A stretch of DNA of 64,000 nucleotides from assembly GCA_002633005.1 (NCBI GenBank), contig NMRA01000049.1, positions 511,189-575,188 on the forward strand, given 5' to 3'. Of the stretch, positions 12,301 to 21,590 are shown piece after piece (position 1 is the stretch's first letter; the number at the start of each line of letters is the position of its first letter). The notes beneath the pieces are model-generated. The model worked only from the letters and a program-made list of their open reading frames with translations, ran no database searches and had not been told where the DNA came from. Source of the stretch: Phoronis australis. Taxonomy: Eukaryota > Phoronida > Phoronidae. A program made the translations under genes and the position numbers.

Positions 12301-15300
12301 AATTCTTAACTTAACCTCATTCATCCTGTCTTGAATTGTTGTGTCCGAATAAGCCCGCAGCTCAAGACATATGTAATGGCTACATGGGCCCTTTTGGAAT
12401 AAGCTATTCTTGGGTTGCAGGCCACCCTCCAATAAACTGCAAAACATTTTCTTGAGTCACTGATGGTTTGAGGTTCTTGTTGATTATGGATTTAGAATCC
12501 TGGTAAAGAGTATTATGAGACTGATTTTATTCCTCCCAGAATTCCCCCGAGTACTACCATGAGATACGGACATGCGCAAAGCGGACCATTCCACGGACTT
12601 ATCTTCTAGAGGAAGACGTGTTTTTCCTTNGAGAGTAAAGGCCTCAAAATGCAGGTTTAAAAAGTGGAATGTTATTGTGTATGTTATTAATTTACCGTAT
12701 TCGTCCGAATAAGCGCCCAGGGTGCTTAGAAAAATTCGTTTGGGGGGTGGGGGCGCTTATAGCCTAAGGTGGTTGAAACCCAGTCTCCAAAATGGGTGAA
12801 ATCGTAAGCTTTTTTAAAAGGATTCATCAAATTTATTCTCTGTGACGCACCTGTAACCTATGACAGACTTTCTACAGAATTGTAGCACATTGCTATCAAA
12901 CTTCATTGATAAATTTCGATCAAGTTTCAGAAAATCGTGCTGAAATCCCACGGCAAAAACTTACTGACTGATGTGGCCTAATGCCTTGTGATTGCCCATA
13001 GGTAATTTGAATTCTCAATAAAAATACAGTTTCGAATAAACAAATTACCTGAAGTCCTCATTAAGTTTTCAAAATAGCGTCCTTAAGATTTTTAACTGCA
13101 TATTCAGTCCAAGTCTACGCTATTTAGATCGTATGCCCCGCAACACAAGAAAAATCTTTGGACGAACACACTTTGTTGTCACGTGATGTTCAGTGACGTA
13201 AAGTTCATCCGCATCTGTGTGAGTGAGCGAGCGCGTGCGTCATGAGAGTTCATTTGCCAGAGTAAATGCGATGTAACGATCTAGGTGTGCATTGTAACTG
13301 AAGAAATTTACGCAAACAGCATCAAGCAGAACGTGTGTTATCTAGCACTTGTTGATCTTAGCTGCTTAAATACGTTCGAGAATTGTCTCATTAAAGCCGA
13401 TATTAAATGTCATTGAGTCGCCGGGTGACTGGATGCGTGACAGTCTAACAGTTATTTTCCAGGAGATTCGGGAGTGTAAGGGTGCAGGAGTGTTCAATAT
13501 CAGTGGGTCATTTGGACATTAAAAACACCAATTACGAATATTTAGTAATTCCTCCTAAAATAACGCATACGTTTTATACGGCATTAGAAACTTTTGGAAA
13601 TTAGTGCCAATATTTATTTCTTGCCAACTTTAATGCTATGTACCCGTTTCATGAAAAGATAGTTCTCGAAGACTAATGTCTTGGATGACATTGAGTACTT
13701 GTATGTAGCCTGCACTTCCTGGCTATGTGCTTTTAACAAAGGTCAAGTTTTTATTAGTCTTCGATTCGTGGTTTACATTGTGTACAAAGAAATTTGAATT
13801 CCTGTTGAGGGAGAAGATCTGTGTGGGAAAGATACAATACAATCCCTCTGACAAGTACGCTGTGTCCGTTCTGAAAGGCCAGACCATAATGGGACAAGTT
13901 CCTCACAAGATTAGCAGAACTTCTGCGTTCTTTTTGAAGCACAGCGGAAGTTTGAAGTTCCTAGTCACGGCCAAATACCGACATAGTGGCGAGGCTCGTC
14001 GTCTACAAATTCTGCGCACATTGATTTTTTCAGGACTGTCTGACCTTATTGATAAATTGAAGATGTTACTGTAGAATTTTAGAACTTAAGATATTTTACG
14101 CATGAACACGTTCATGGGCTGGGCGCTTACCGTTAGCGAAGTCTGAAAACGCGTGGGGGCTCTTATAGGGTCATGGGTGCTTATTAGGGCAAATACGGTA
14201 TTACAATTTGGTGACTAAATATTGTTGTTGCTTGGGAGAGAGCTTTATCAAAGCAGAGGTAGCTGTTGTGTGAAAATTGTATGATTTTGGGCACTTTCTG
14301 TTTCGTGTAGCACCAGCTCCACCCAAGAGAGACCCACGTACCAGTCTGTCTGTTGGTCGTGGGCGGGCAAGGTCGATGATTGACGGCTTAGCTCAACTGG
14401 GTAGGTCATCGAGGTCATTTGGTGTGTCTGCTACTCAGTTGCTTGCGACCTTTGCACTTCAAGCGAATGTTTAAGAATCATGGTAGATTGCAGCCTGTTT
14501 CGGATTGGGTAGAGTGAATGATGTCAGTTGATGCTGTTAGAATCTTTTTGTTTGTTTTTATCCAGGTTATGGTTTTAATGAATGAGTTACAGATTTCCCT
14601 GGTGATTGAGTTCTGTTAAGTTCTGGCGTGGTATTATTTTGGGTGCCATATTGCTTCGCATGATACGCTGTTGAATATTTCTTTACCTCTCTCTACCTTT
14701 CTCGTGTGAACTTGCTATTATGCGCTTGCACATTTACAACTACATTCAATTTCTTCTTTTTCCATATTGGCTGTGGTTTGACATAGCATTATGTATGATT
14801 GATTCACATATCAGTTGCCTGTGGTTTGACATAGCATTATGTATGATTGATTCACATATCAGTTTCCTTGAATATTGTTTCTGTTGAGGTTTATGGAATG
14901 TATTCTTGCATGACACGCCAAGGTTTCATCACCGTATGACTTAGTCCAGCCAGCTATACCAAGAAACAGCAGCTTGCCTTGCTTCCTTTGCAGTTGTTGG
15001 CTGTCTTGGATTACATTTTGCATGAAACTTACAGGTTTCTTCAAGATTTGACGTAACAGCCGTGACATGCGACTTCGTGTGAGGCTTCTGCAGTTTTTGC
15101 TTGCTTGAAATTTCCTTTGTGAGATTCAGACATGTTTGATACTAATACTGGTCATACCCGTTGTTGCCAGCTTTTTATAATGTATCTTTATTTATTTGTT
15201 AAGGCGGTAAGACATGGGACAAGGTGTTATGTTATTGTTGAATGTGTAATTTTCAGTTTCTGGGTTATGGATTAGCAACAATTCAGATTCAGTTGAAATG

Positions 15301-18300
15301 CTTTGTGTTGCGTTACATGCAGTGGGCTTGCGAACTGCTGGTACATAAGGTCATGTGAGACTTATGGAGAAGTCAGTTTTTAGCTTAATATCTACAAAAC
15401 TACATTATCTAACTATGTATATTAAGTAATTACCGAGTATCTGAAATTCAAATGCCTGTACAATTTAATTTCTTATTTTATATCAATGACCGTTAATCGG
15501 GGCAGGCCATGTCTGTGCTTTTGTTAAAATTTACCAAGAAAGAAAAAAAGGAAAAGTTTGTTGCTAAACAACGATATGAATAACTTAATCAAACTATTGT
15601 TTGATATAATGCTCAAGATGAAATCTCATAAATTATGTATTTGTTTTTGTTTTTTTGGCAACTTTTGATCTTTTCCAAATCCTAAGTCGCAATTTTTAAT
15701 GGCCCTTCACACCACAGCGTAACAATTTAAAAACCATTGCAATGCCATTTTGGATAAAGTACAGCACCTGAAAGTTTCAACGATATCCGATAATCTGTCA
15801 CTGAGATGCAAAGCTCCGAACTCGTCTAATCTTCAGACATTTCTCTGCAGTCTCACATATCCTTAAAACTAAATTAGGAGTCTATACTGTGACCTGTGCT
15901 CAATGGTCTGTCTGTCCAATCAAAATCGTTTATTATTTTGTTGTAGAGCAAACATTGGCTCACTACGACTCCGATGGACTGTCGCTACATAGCAGCAATT
16001 CGTACGAGAGTCTCAACAATACCGACAAGCACAAGACGGCGTCCATTCGCAGTCGTCCGAGCTCACAAAAGATCAGCACTCAGGAGTTGGAGGACCTGTT
16101 TGCTCGCCAGGGGTCATCCCAACACGCCACGACGGGTCAAACATATTCTCAGCGAGACAAACCCACGATAGCTGTTCCTGTTCCCAAGTAAGATAAACAA
16201 AGTCTTTGTTGCTCTTTTGAACCGAAGTAATATATAAGTTACGTGATAAAGATGAGCATTTCTTGTTTATGTATAGGTTTGTAAAAATTTCCAATTTCTG
16301 CCTTTTTGTGGTATAGTCTGACAATACTGTGTAAACCACTCTTTTTTGCAACATAGGCACTGTCATATAGTAGGCTCACACTCATTACACTTCAAAAGAA
16401 CTCTACTGTCTGTGGTGACATCTCTAGGATCAGAAATGAAGCAATGCATAGACACCACAGGTGCATGGAGGGTGAAGTCTAAGAAATTTCAACAACAATC
16501 GCAATGTAAATTCTTCTTGGAAGGTGCATTACATGCCCCTTTCAACTAGATGTGTTAGTTGGATTTCACTTTGTCATGAATTTTACTTTTTCGTTACCAT
16601 GATGGTTTACTTGTAAGGTAAAGTTGTCACAAAAACAACATGTGACTGTGGTAAAAAATAGGACATGACAATTTTGGCACTTATATTTTGCCCAAATTAG
16701 AGAGAATTTTTACGGTGCTTGCCTACATTAAAATTATCTTTATTTATACCATGCTTGCCTACGGTAAGTTAGTCCCAACTGAAGGACCATAATCTATTTT
16801 ACAGATATGCCAGCCCTGCTCAGATGAGAGCTCAAAAGTACAAGCATAAGAGGAAGGCGGCCAACTCTCTTGGTGTGTCCAACTCTCTCAGCACTCCAAA
16901 CCTTGGCAATGTGGACGAGGTCTCCATTGACGACTCTGACTCTCTGTCTAGTCTCAGCACGGACAGGGGCATCGTGATCATGAACAATCCAAGTCAGACC
17001 AATGGTCGGCGCATCAGCCTGGACTCCCAGAACAGCTCAAGTTCTCAGATGAGCGACAATATCGTGATTCCACCCCCTCCCAGTTACCCACCACCCTTGC
17101 CCCCTAAGGAGGAGCCCACACGGGAAGTGATGCGGATACAGCCGGGAACTGATGCAGTCTATGCCAATGTCTCTCAAGAGGTGCTGCCAGTGGTCGAGTC
17201 AAGTTTCCGACCTGGTCGAGTGGCACAACTGCACACGCCTAAAACTGTGACGCAGGACCAAGTGATGGTGCATCAGAAGAACAACAGCTTCGATATGCGC
17301 TTGGCCCAGCATCAGCAACGCGACCAACAACAGATGTCTACGGAGCACATACGCACCACTTCATTGCCGGACCACACCAGAATTGTCACCGGCAATGTTC
17401 ACCAGATGGCAGCAAAGTTTGAGCATAATACGAATGCGTCGCGTGTCGTGGAGGATGAACGGCACACATTTCCTCAAGCAGCACATCCTGTTCAGTCGGG
17501 ACCCACTCCCTCTCTTCAGTTGGCAAAAGGTGTCACTTTTGCTGATGACAGGGTGTTTGAGAATGCTGCGCAGTTCATGAAGGAGCACCCAAACGCCACA
17601 ATGCTGGTAACAGCAGAGATAAATGTAGACAGTGTTGACAATACGAACAGACAAGCTAGCGTTAATGGACCTCCATCTGGTCAGTTTTTCACTCCTGCTC
17701 CTGACTACGATGAGCCATCGCCTGATTATGATAAAAGTCAAGAATTTGATATAGATGAGCTTCAGAAGCTCGTGTCCGAGAACAAAGCCATAACTGACAG
17801 CTGGGCAAAGGCTAGTGGTGTACACAGCAGTAGTACCAGCTCTGATCAGAGTAAGACACCATCCCCACTTGCCAGTAATGTAAATATACCGCGAGAATTG
17901 GGGAATAACCAAATTATGCCACCGCCACCAACGGAGCCCCCTCCAAGTGTTCCGGGCAAGTCATTTGTCAAGCATTCGAAGCCCACACCTCCACCACCAG
18001 TCAGGAAAAGTGCAGTTCTTCAGCGAAACGTCAGCGCTGAGTCGGCATCTAGCACGCAAAGCCAGGAGCAAAAGGAAACTTTGATTATCCCGAAGCCGCC
18101 GTCTTTCAGTCCACCTGTACCAAGAGGGAGTGTTCCAGTTGGAATGGAAGGATCCTTGCCAGCACCACCAGCTCCTCCGCCACCAAAGATAAACCATACT
18201 GTTGGTGCCAGGCAGAGTCAGTCGCTGCCTTCACCGCATATGGGAATGGGTGCAGTTAAGATGAAAATTGGCAGTGGCCAACAAACGCAGACCAATAGTG

Positions 18301-20384
18301 AAATTGAGAAGCCATCAAGCAACTCAGCTCTTCAAGATGCTTTGCAGACAGCTGTTGCTAAAAGACAACTGAAAAGTGTGACTCTTGAGGCACGTAGTAA
18401 AGAGAATGAGAAAGAGACCAATGCGCCGTTGTATGAGAACGATTTGTTGGCTGCTGTCGCCAAACGGCAGGCGCGTTTGAAGGACACTAGTGGCTCGATG
18501 GTGGTGCGTAATATGGAGAAGTCCATTGAAGAACGCAAGAAGCAGAATGCTGTGGTGGCTAGCAGCGATCCGGCTGCAGCTCTCGCGGCTGCAGTAGCCA
18601 AGAGGAGAAGCCTCATAGATTCCGGCGCCACAGATGGCCTCCATGAGAAGATCGAGAAGAACGTAGCCAAGAGCAGGAAGATAAGCACACGATTTGGCAA
18701 ACCTGTTGAACAAAATTCCACTAATGAAAAATTTGACAAGGATCAAACTTCGGGCACAAAAGAGGAGATAGAGAGTGACAAAACTGTTGATAATTGTGCC
18801 GTCAGTCCTAAGGGACAGTCAGAATCTCCTGTAAACACAATAAAAAAATCACCACCCGCTATTGTTGCTAAAACTGTGCATTCCCGTAGTAGTGCGCACT
18901 CAGATGGTAAATCGAAAGTGAGCGTGGTTGAGAAATCAAACACTAAACAAGATGTTTCCAAGTCTCACAGTGCTATAACTTCTGTACAGCAAGAAACATC
19001 TGCTGTTGAAAACGCTGTCGGCAAAATTTCACCTACTCATAAGAAAGTTGAAGTGAAATCGGGGCAAAGTACTTCGCCTGACAAAAGTAGCAAATCAGAC
19101 GGCAAGGCTGGTTTTACTGCCAAGGCCAGTGAAAAGCTGGAATGGTTGAAACAACGCAGATTGTCGCAAACACCCGATAGAGCAGATGTTGAAAAAGCAA
19201 AGGCTGAAATTTCAAAGAATGGTAACCTTGAAACAAACGGTGATCAAAAGAAATCATCAGTTGAAAAGCAAATTTCTGTTGAGATAAAGGGTGCAACCAC
19301 GGATCAATCGTCGACGGATTCGTCAAGTGTGCGGAACACGGCGGATGAGTTGGCTAACATGCTGAATAGTGTTAACAGTAAAATAAGTCAGTTGTCGCCA
19401 AAATCTAGTGACAAAATCAAAACAAATGACAGCGCCAAACAAAATGAAAATGGCATAGCTGTTAAAGATAAAACGCGTGTTAAAACGGAAGCTAATGTTA
19501 GGGAAAAATCACCGCCGAAATTGAAAAATGCTTGTGTGGCGATTCCACCTCCTCTTGGTTTGTTTGATGATCCAACCATGGTCGAAACGAATATTGACGA
19601 GGATGTGGATGTTGACTTGCTTCCTCCTCCACCCCCTGACTTTGTCGCCGACGGTTCAGACTCTGCGTCTCACAGAGCAATCACCGACGCTCTTCCCCCA
19701 CCTCCTCCCTTGGCATTCTCCCACAATGCTTTTCTTCAGTCCAATGACGATGCTGTTAGCCTGATGTCGGCTGTGTCTACGCTGTCTACATTATCCAGTG
19801 ACATGGGAGGTAATGAGCAAGGGCAACAAACGTTACCGTTGCACGAATACTCCTCCGTGGATTTGTTCTGTGCTGACAAGTCGGACAAATACAAACCACT
19901 GGCAAATGTACCGCCTCCACCTCCGGCAGAGTTCGGAGATGATAATCCCAGCATCTCATCTGGTTATGGTAGTGTTATTATGAGCGACGCTGAACATTTC
20001 TATGAAGAACTGGGGTGTCGTGAGGTCCTACCTCCACCGCCAAGTTTTGACGCTCCCTGGGCACCGTCCAAACAGAACTTGAAAACTGTCATTCATGTCG
20101 GGGAGGATAAATCTGAGATCATTTCATCACCGTCTGTTGAAAAATCACAACAGATGACGTTTAAAAATAAAGCGATTCATCACTGGACTTGTTGCGATGT
20201 TGGTGATTGGTTGGACAGTTTGAACTTGTCTGAATATAAGGCGGCATTTGTGGAGAATATGATAGACGGGGAAAATCTGTCCAAGCTGACGCGCGATGAG
20301 TATTGTGAGCTTGGAGTGACGAGATTAGGCCACCGAATGAACATGGAACGTGCAATAAAACAATACCAAGGTGTGAGATTATGA
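1..20384 (+). CDS. SHANK: SHANK family postsynaptic scaffold protein, 3' part (7 exons, 5'-truncated by window edge)
   Basis: SHANK proteins are multidomain scaffolds (ankyrin repeats, SH3, PDZ, proline-rich region, SAM) that organise postsynaptic densities and actin-linked junctions. I join exons 1-350, 2790-2863, 7572-7705, 8441-8609, 14311-14400, 15947-16187 and 16805-20384. The sum, 4638 nt, is divisible by three and gives 1545 residues plus stop. Splice phases match at all six junctions (2,1,0,1,2-type split codons). The PDZ domain spans about residues 120-215, with a YGFVLRGA carboxylate-binding loop and the SHANK-like block PDFPALQYLDVVEKNG. A basic APPPKR/TSLSV stretch follows, as in other SHANKs. 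The last exon has proline-rich ligands, three WH2-like repeats, PPAEF (Homer EVH1 consensus PPxxF) and a C-terminal SAM domain ending three residues from the stop. Ankyrin repeats are not in this window. Family assignment rests on PDZ plus SAM order and wording, which I consider secure; the vertebrate paralogue number cannot be assigned. Confidence 0.93.
351..2789 (+). other. SHANK intron (2.4 kb)
   Basis: No coding exon was recognised. Two imperfect units of about 68 bp lie at 540-676 (shared ACTGCTG..TCACTAAA..CGCTACAGT). A copy of the interspersed FAM-T core lies near 1190-1240. A hairpin element lies at 1875-1964. The remainder is unremarkable. Confidence 0.6.
1875..1964. mobile_element. 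Hairpin (MITE-like) element, copy a
   Basis: The left arm CAGGGGTCCTGCGTTTTGAG plus AACCAGTT pairs with the right arm AACTGGTTCTCAAAGTCCAG plus GATCCCTG. The loop is about 28 bp. It shares the GAGAACCAGTT core with copies at 27831, 28919, 33351, 36879 and 39618. Confidence 0.85.
2790..2863 (+). CDS. SHANK: SHANK exon: start of PDZ domain
   Basis: The acceptor ttttag ends at 2789 and the donor gtaagt starts at 2864. In the inherited phase it reads SENSTICVVLQRGRSGYGFV and then LRGAR, which is the first beta strand and carboxylate-binding loop of the SHANK PDZ (compare VVLQKKDNEGFGFVLRGAK in mammalian SHANK). The exon is only 74 nt. Confidence 0.9.
3040..7443. repeat. Direct duplication of about 2 kb (copies 3040-5088 and 5491-7443)
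   Basis: Both copies run from a GTTGTAT(A/G)TGCCATGTGTT segment to GTACACCATCTA. They differ by scattered substitutions and short indels, for example an extra 15-bp GTAATCCTCCG-type duplication near 5762 in copy 2. Copy 1 stops exactly at the N at 5089, while copy 2 continues without a break into CCATCTAGTGGCC. This suggests either a tandem duplication or two haplotypes placed end to end by the assembler. Confidence 0.85.
5280..5488. repeat. Short GGCGGTTAAC-containing tandem array
   Basis: About three imperfect units of 55-60 bp occur, each with GGGCGGTTAACCGAGCAG followed by GTGGGCGGTTAA. The units degrade toward the right end (GGGCGTTAACCCGAACG). The array lies between the N at 5089 and the second copy of the duplicated block. 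Its origin is unknown; it may be the end of a TIR element. Confidence 0.6.
7572..7705 (+). CDS. SHANK: SHANK exon: central PDZ domain
   Basis: The acceptor ag is at 7570-7571 and the donor gtatgt begins at 7706. It encodes a serine-rich loop and then EFIPSPDFPALQYLDVVEKN and GMADKAGLRKGDFVLE. This is the most SHANK-diagnostic part of the PDZ. Incoming phase 1, outgoing phase 0. Confidence 0.95.
7706..8440 (+). other. SHANK intron
   Basis: This 735-bp intron separates two PDZ exons. No repeat, RNA gene or extra exon was recognised. Confidence 0.6.
8441..8609 (+). CDS. SHANK: SHANK exon: end of PDZ domain and following basic linker
   Basis: The acceptor cgcag ends at 8440 and the donor gtaacc begins at 8610. 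It starts INGENVVRAPHEHAVKLIKT, the alpha-B helix region of the PDZ including the His that reads class I ligands (AVKLIK context). It then gives KVVRVKS and ends with a basic TKQKKR stretch. Phase 0 in, phase 1 out. Confidence 0.93.
9740..10450. repeat. Interspersed repeat, CCTAGTGGC family, copy in SHANK intron
   Basis: It begins with an imperfect palindrome around TATTTATATGTGG (9743-9772). It then runs through about 150-bp degenerate internal units, each with a TCTCCAAAACC/ATGAAATTT segment and a CC(C)TAGTGGC(A/C)ATTTT end. It closes with a GGCTCCGCGTTGCTCTTG tail. The same order is found at 20505-21590. No protein is encoded. Confidence 0.75.
11101..11210. repeat. Exact 55-bp tandem duplication with internal hairpin
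   Basis: The 55-bp unit starting CACTAAAACTTCCTGGATGG occurs twice back to back without visible differences. Each unit carries the perfect palindrome CGGCTTATAGCCG on one strand (CGGCTATAAGCCG on the other). Confidence 0.9.
12171..12284. repeat. 38-bp tandem repeat, three units
   Basis: Three units start TAAGTGACCACAGACTCA and end GTCGCTCT with a few substitutions each. They are contiguous and have no spacers, so this is not a CRISPR-like array. Confidence 0.9.
12693..14200. mobile_element. TIR element (about 1.5 kb) with a HIRAN-like coding remnant
   Basis: The left end reads TACCGTATTCGTCCGAATAA and then GCGCCCAGGGTGCTT. The right end, read on the opposite strand, gives TACCGTATTTGCCCTAATAA and then GCACCCATGACCC. 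These are clear imperfect terminal inverted repeats. No transposase is visible. The interior has one plausible protein remnant at 13727-14074. The element sits in a SHANK intron. Confidence 0.8.
13727..14074 (+). pseudogene. HIRAN-like domain remnant carried by the TIR element
   Basis: The 115-residue reading contains VGKIQYNPSDKYAVSVLKGQ, then IMGQVPHKISRTSAFFLKHS and LVTAKYRHSGEARRL. The order D-xx-AVxV, then GxVPxxIS and a following VTxxxR resembles HIRAN domains, which bind DNA ends and occur in Rad5/HLTF-type proteins and in many invertebrate repeat-borne reading frames. There is no clean start upstream within the element and the C-terminal part diverges, so I call it a remnant. A short conserved host gene is less likely because it sits inside the inverted repeats. 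Confidence 0.5.
14311..14400 (+). CDS. SHANK: SHANK exon: proline/basic linker after PDZ
   Basis: The acceptor gtgtag ends at 14310 and the donor gtaggt starts at 14401. It encodes APAPPKRDPRTSLSVGRGRA and RSMIDGLAQL. This matches the position and character of the APPPPKRAP/TLRSKSM segment of vertebrate SHANKs. Phase 1 in and out, 90 nt, so it could be skipped without a frameshift. Confidence 0.88.
14401..15946 (+). other. SHANK intron
   Basis: The only structure noticed is a two-unit 48-bp direct repeat at 14773-14868. No exon or RNA gene was recognised. Confidence 0.55.
14773..14868. repeat. 48-bp tandem duplication
   Basis: The segment GTGGTTTGACATAGCATTAT (and the following 28 bases) occurs twice in direct succession and is nearly identical. 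Confidence 0.88.
15947..16187 (+). CDS. SHANK: SHANK exon: serine-rich linker
   Basis: The acceptor gtag ends at 15946 and the donor gtaaga starts at 16188. The product begins EQTLAHYDSDGLSLHSSNSY and continues with ISTQELEDLFARQGSS. Low-complexity Ser/Thr/Gln content is usual in this part of SHANK. Phase 1 in, phase 2 out. Confidence 0.85.
16188..16804 (+). other. SHANK intron before the last exon
   Basis: This intron of about 620 bp is AT-rich and ends in ttttacag. Nothing else was recognised. Confidence 0.6.
16805..20384 (+). CDS. SHANK: SHANK last coding exon: proline-rich region, WH2-like repeats, Homer motif, SAM domain
   Basis: A single 3.58-kb exon follows the acceptor ttacag ending at 16804, and the stop is at 20382-20384. 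It opens with RAQKYKHKRK, as SHANKs do here. Proline-rich ligands lie at 17065-17120 (SYPPPLPPKEEP, possible SH3/cortactin-type target), 17920-18005 and 18160-18190. Three WH2-like repeats lie at 18321-18620. A PPAEF Homer-type motif is at 19920-19934. Further proline clusters lie at 19620-19710 and 20025-20045. The SAM domain spans about 20178-20375 (HHWTCCDVGDWLDSLNLSEY to the C terminus) and is the oligomerisation module of SHANKs. A single huge last exon for the proline-rich region is typical of SHANK genes. Confidence 0.94.
18321..18620 (+). repeat. SHANK: Three WH2-like peptide repeats in SHANK
   Basis: Within the last SHANK exon, three segments share the pattern A(L/V)xxAVAKRxxL. They are ALQDALQTAVAKRQLKSV (18327-18380), NDLLAAVAKRQARLKD (18438-18485) and AAALAAAVAKRRSLIDS (18573-18623). 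The amphipathic helix followed by a basic residue and LKxV-type end resembles actin-binding WH2 motifs. Spacing is about 40-45 residues. The WH2 assignment is inference from pattern; the repetition itself is plain in the sequence. Confidence 0.6.
19920..19934 (+). other. Homer EVH1-binding type motif (PPAEF) in SHANK
   Basis: The peptide NVPPPPPAEFGDD contains PPAEF, which fits the PPxxF consensus bound by Homer EVH1 domains. It stands between the WH2-like repeats and the SAM domain, as the Homer site does in vertebrate SHANKs. Confidence 0.7.
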
Positions 20385-20504
20385 GAGTTGTGCCTGGCTA
20401 AAGTACATCTGGAATACATGTGCGTAGTTCTAAGACACTGAATCAGTCCATTGTACGGTACAACACAAAAGTAATCAGACAAAATACGGTTTCCCCTTCA
20501 TTAT

Positions 20505-21590
20505 TATGCGCCCACATATTTATATGTGGACGCATTATGCCGTCATCTCTGTCCGTCCGTCCGTCCGTCCGGGCGGCGTCCGTCCGGCGTCCGGCGTTCG
20601 CTGCTCTATCTCCAAAACCCTTTGACATACGTTCATGAAATTTGGCACATATGTTCCATTCATGAATGGGACGGCATGTGCGAACTTTCGGACGGATCCG
20701 ACTACCGGTGTGCCCCCTAGTGGCAATTTTAGTTTTTTACGCTTACCTTTGTATCTTCAAAAGTATTGAACGGATTTTCATGAAATTTGGTATGTAGGCA
20801 CCTATTAGTGAGATGACGCTATCCTACTGTTTTCAGATGGATTCGACGTAGTTTGCGCCACCTAGTGGCCATTTTTACTGTTTTCGAGTCTGTATTTTTG
20901 CGTCCACCCCTCTATCAACCAAACCGCTCAAAGGATGATTGTGAAAATTGGCGTGTATGTGCTTACTATAAGGAAGACAGCTGACAATGATTTTCAGACG
21001 ATTTGGACTACTGTGGCGCCTCCTAGTGGCAGTTTTGTTTTTTTGCGCCCATGGCTGTATCTCCCAAACCGTTTGCAGGATCTTTACTAAATTTAGCAAG
21101 TGTATTTATGTGATGTTGACAACGGACGATGACGACTTTAGGATGATTCTGATTACCGGTATGCCTCTAGTGGCAATTTTAGTATTTGCCTCTAGTGGCA
21201 ATTTTAGTATTTTACATTGACCTCTGTATTTTCATAGGTCTTTAGGTGTATACTTTGTGTTACTTCGTGACTGTGAAGGAAAAGTTCCAAGTAGAAATTT
21301 GTTTCTGGCATTCTAATGCTGTGCTAATCTCGTATGTTGGTAAATTTGTTTTTAATTCTATGTTTCTGTGGTGCTTTAAGCAACTGGTGTATAGGATGTG
21401 CTTGTATTATGAAGATTACTCACATTTTGCCCCTAGCCTATTGAGGAGACAATGACCATGCCTTTCCATTTTGCAAAGTATGCCCTCTACTGGCCACTTT
21501 ATGGTACCAATAAACAACCCTAGAAGGATACCGTATGCGGTGCAATTGTGGGCGCATTTCAACGCTCCGCGTTGCTCTTGTGGTTAATTC
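20505..21590. repeat. Interspersed repeat, CCTAGTGGC family, full-looking copy 3' of SHANK
   Basis: It starts with a near-perfect hairpin GCGCCCACATATTTATATGTGG, written here as two arms around TTTA at 20508-20535. A short GTCC run follows (20550-20572) and then at least four degenerate 150-bp units ending near CCTAGTGGC (20717, 20860, 21023, 21165). The closing segment is GTGGGCGCATTTCAACGCTC and then CGCGTTGCTCTTG. ATGCGCCCACA at the start and TGTGGGCGCAT at the end are inverted relative to each other, so this may be a non-autonomous DNA element. It probably lies in or just beyond the SHANK 3' UTR. Confidence 0.7.

Larger units (their letters stand above)
8610..14310 (+). other. SHANK intron (5.7 kb) rich in repeats
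   Basis: It contains a copy of the CCTAGTGGC family (about 9740-10450) and a two-unit 55-bp repeat (11101-11210). It also holds a three-unit 38-bp repeat (12171-12284), an N at 12630 and a 1.5-kb TIR element (12693-14200) that ends only about 110 bp before the next exon. Confidence 0.6.

Noticed and set aside
17361-17912. 183-residue open frame on the minus strand
   Set aside because: It lies wholly antisense to the SHANK last exon and has no recognisable domain; a shadow of a biased coding exon.
18324-18746. Two overlapping minus-strand frames of 135-140 residues
   Set aside because: Antisense to SHANK coding sequence, produced by its Ala/Lys-rich WH2-like repeats.
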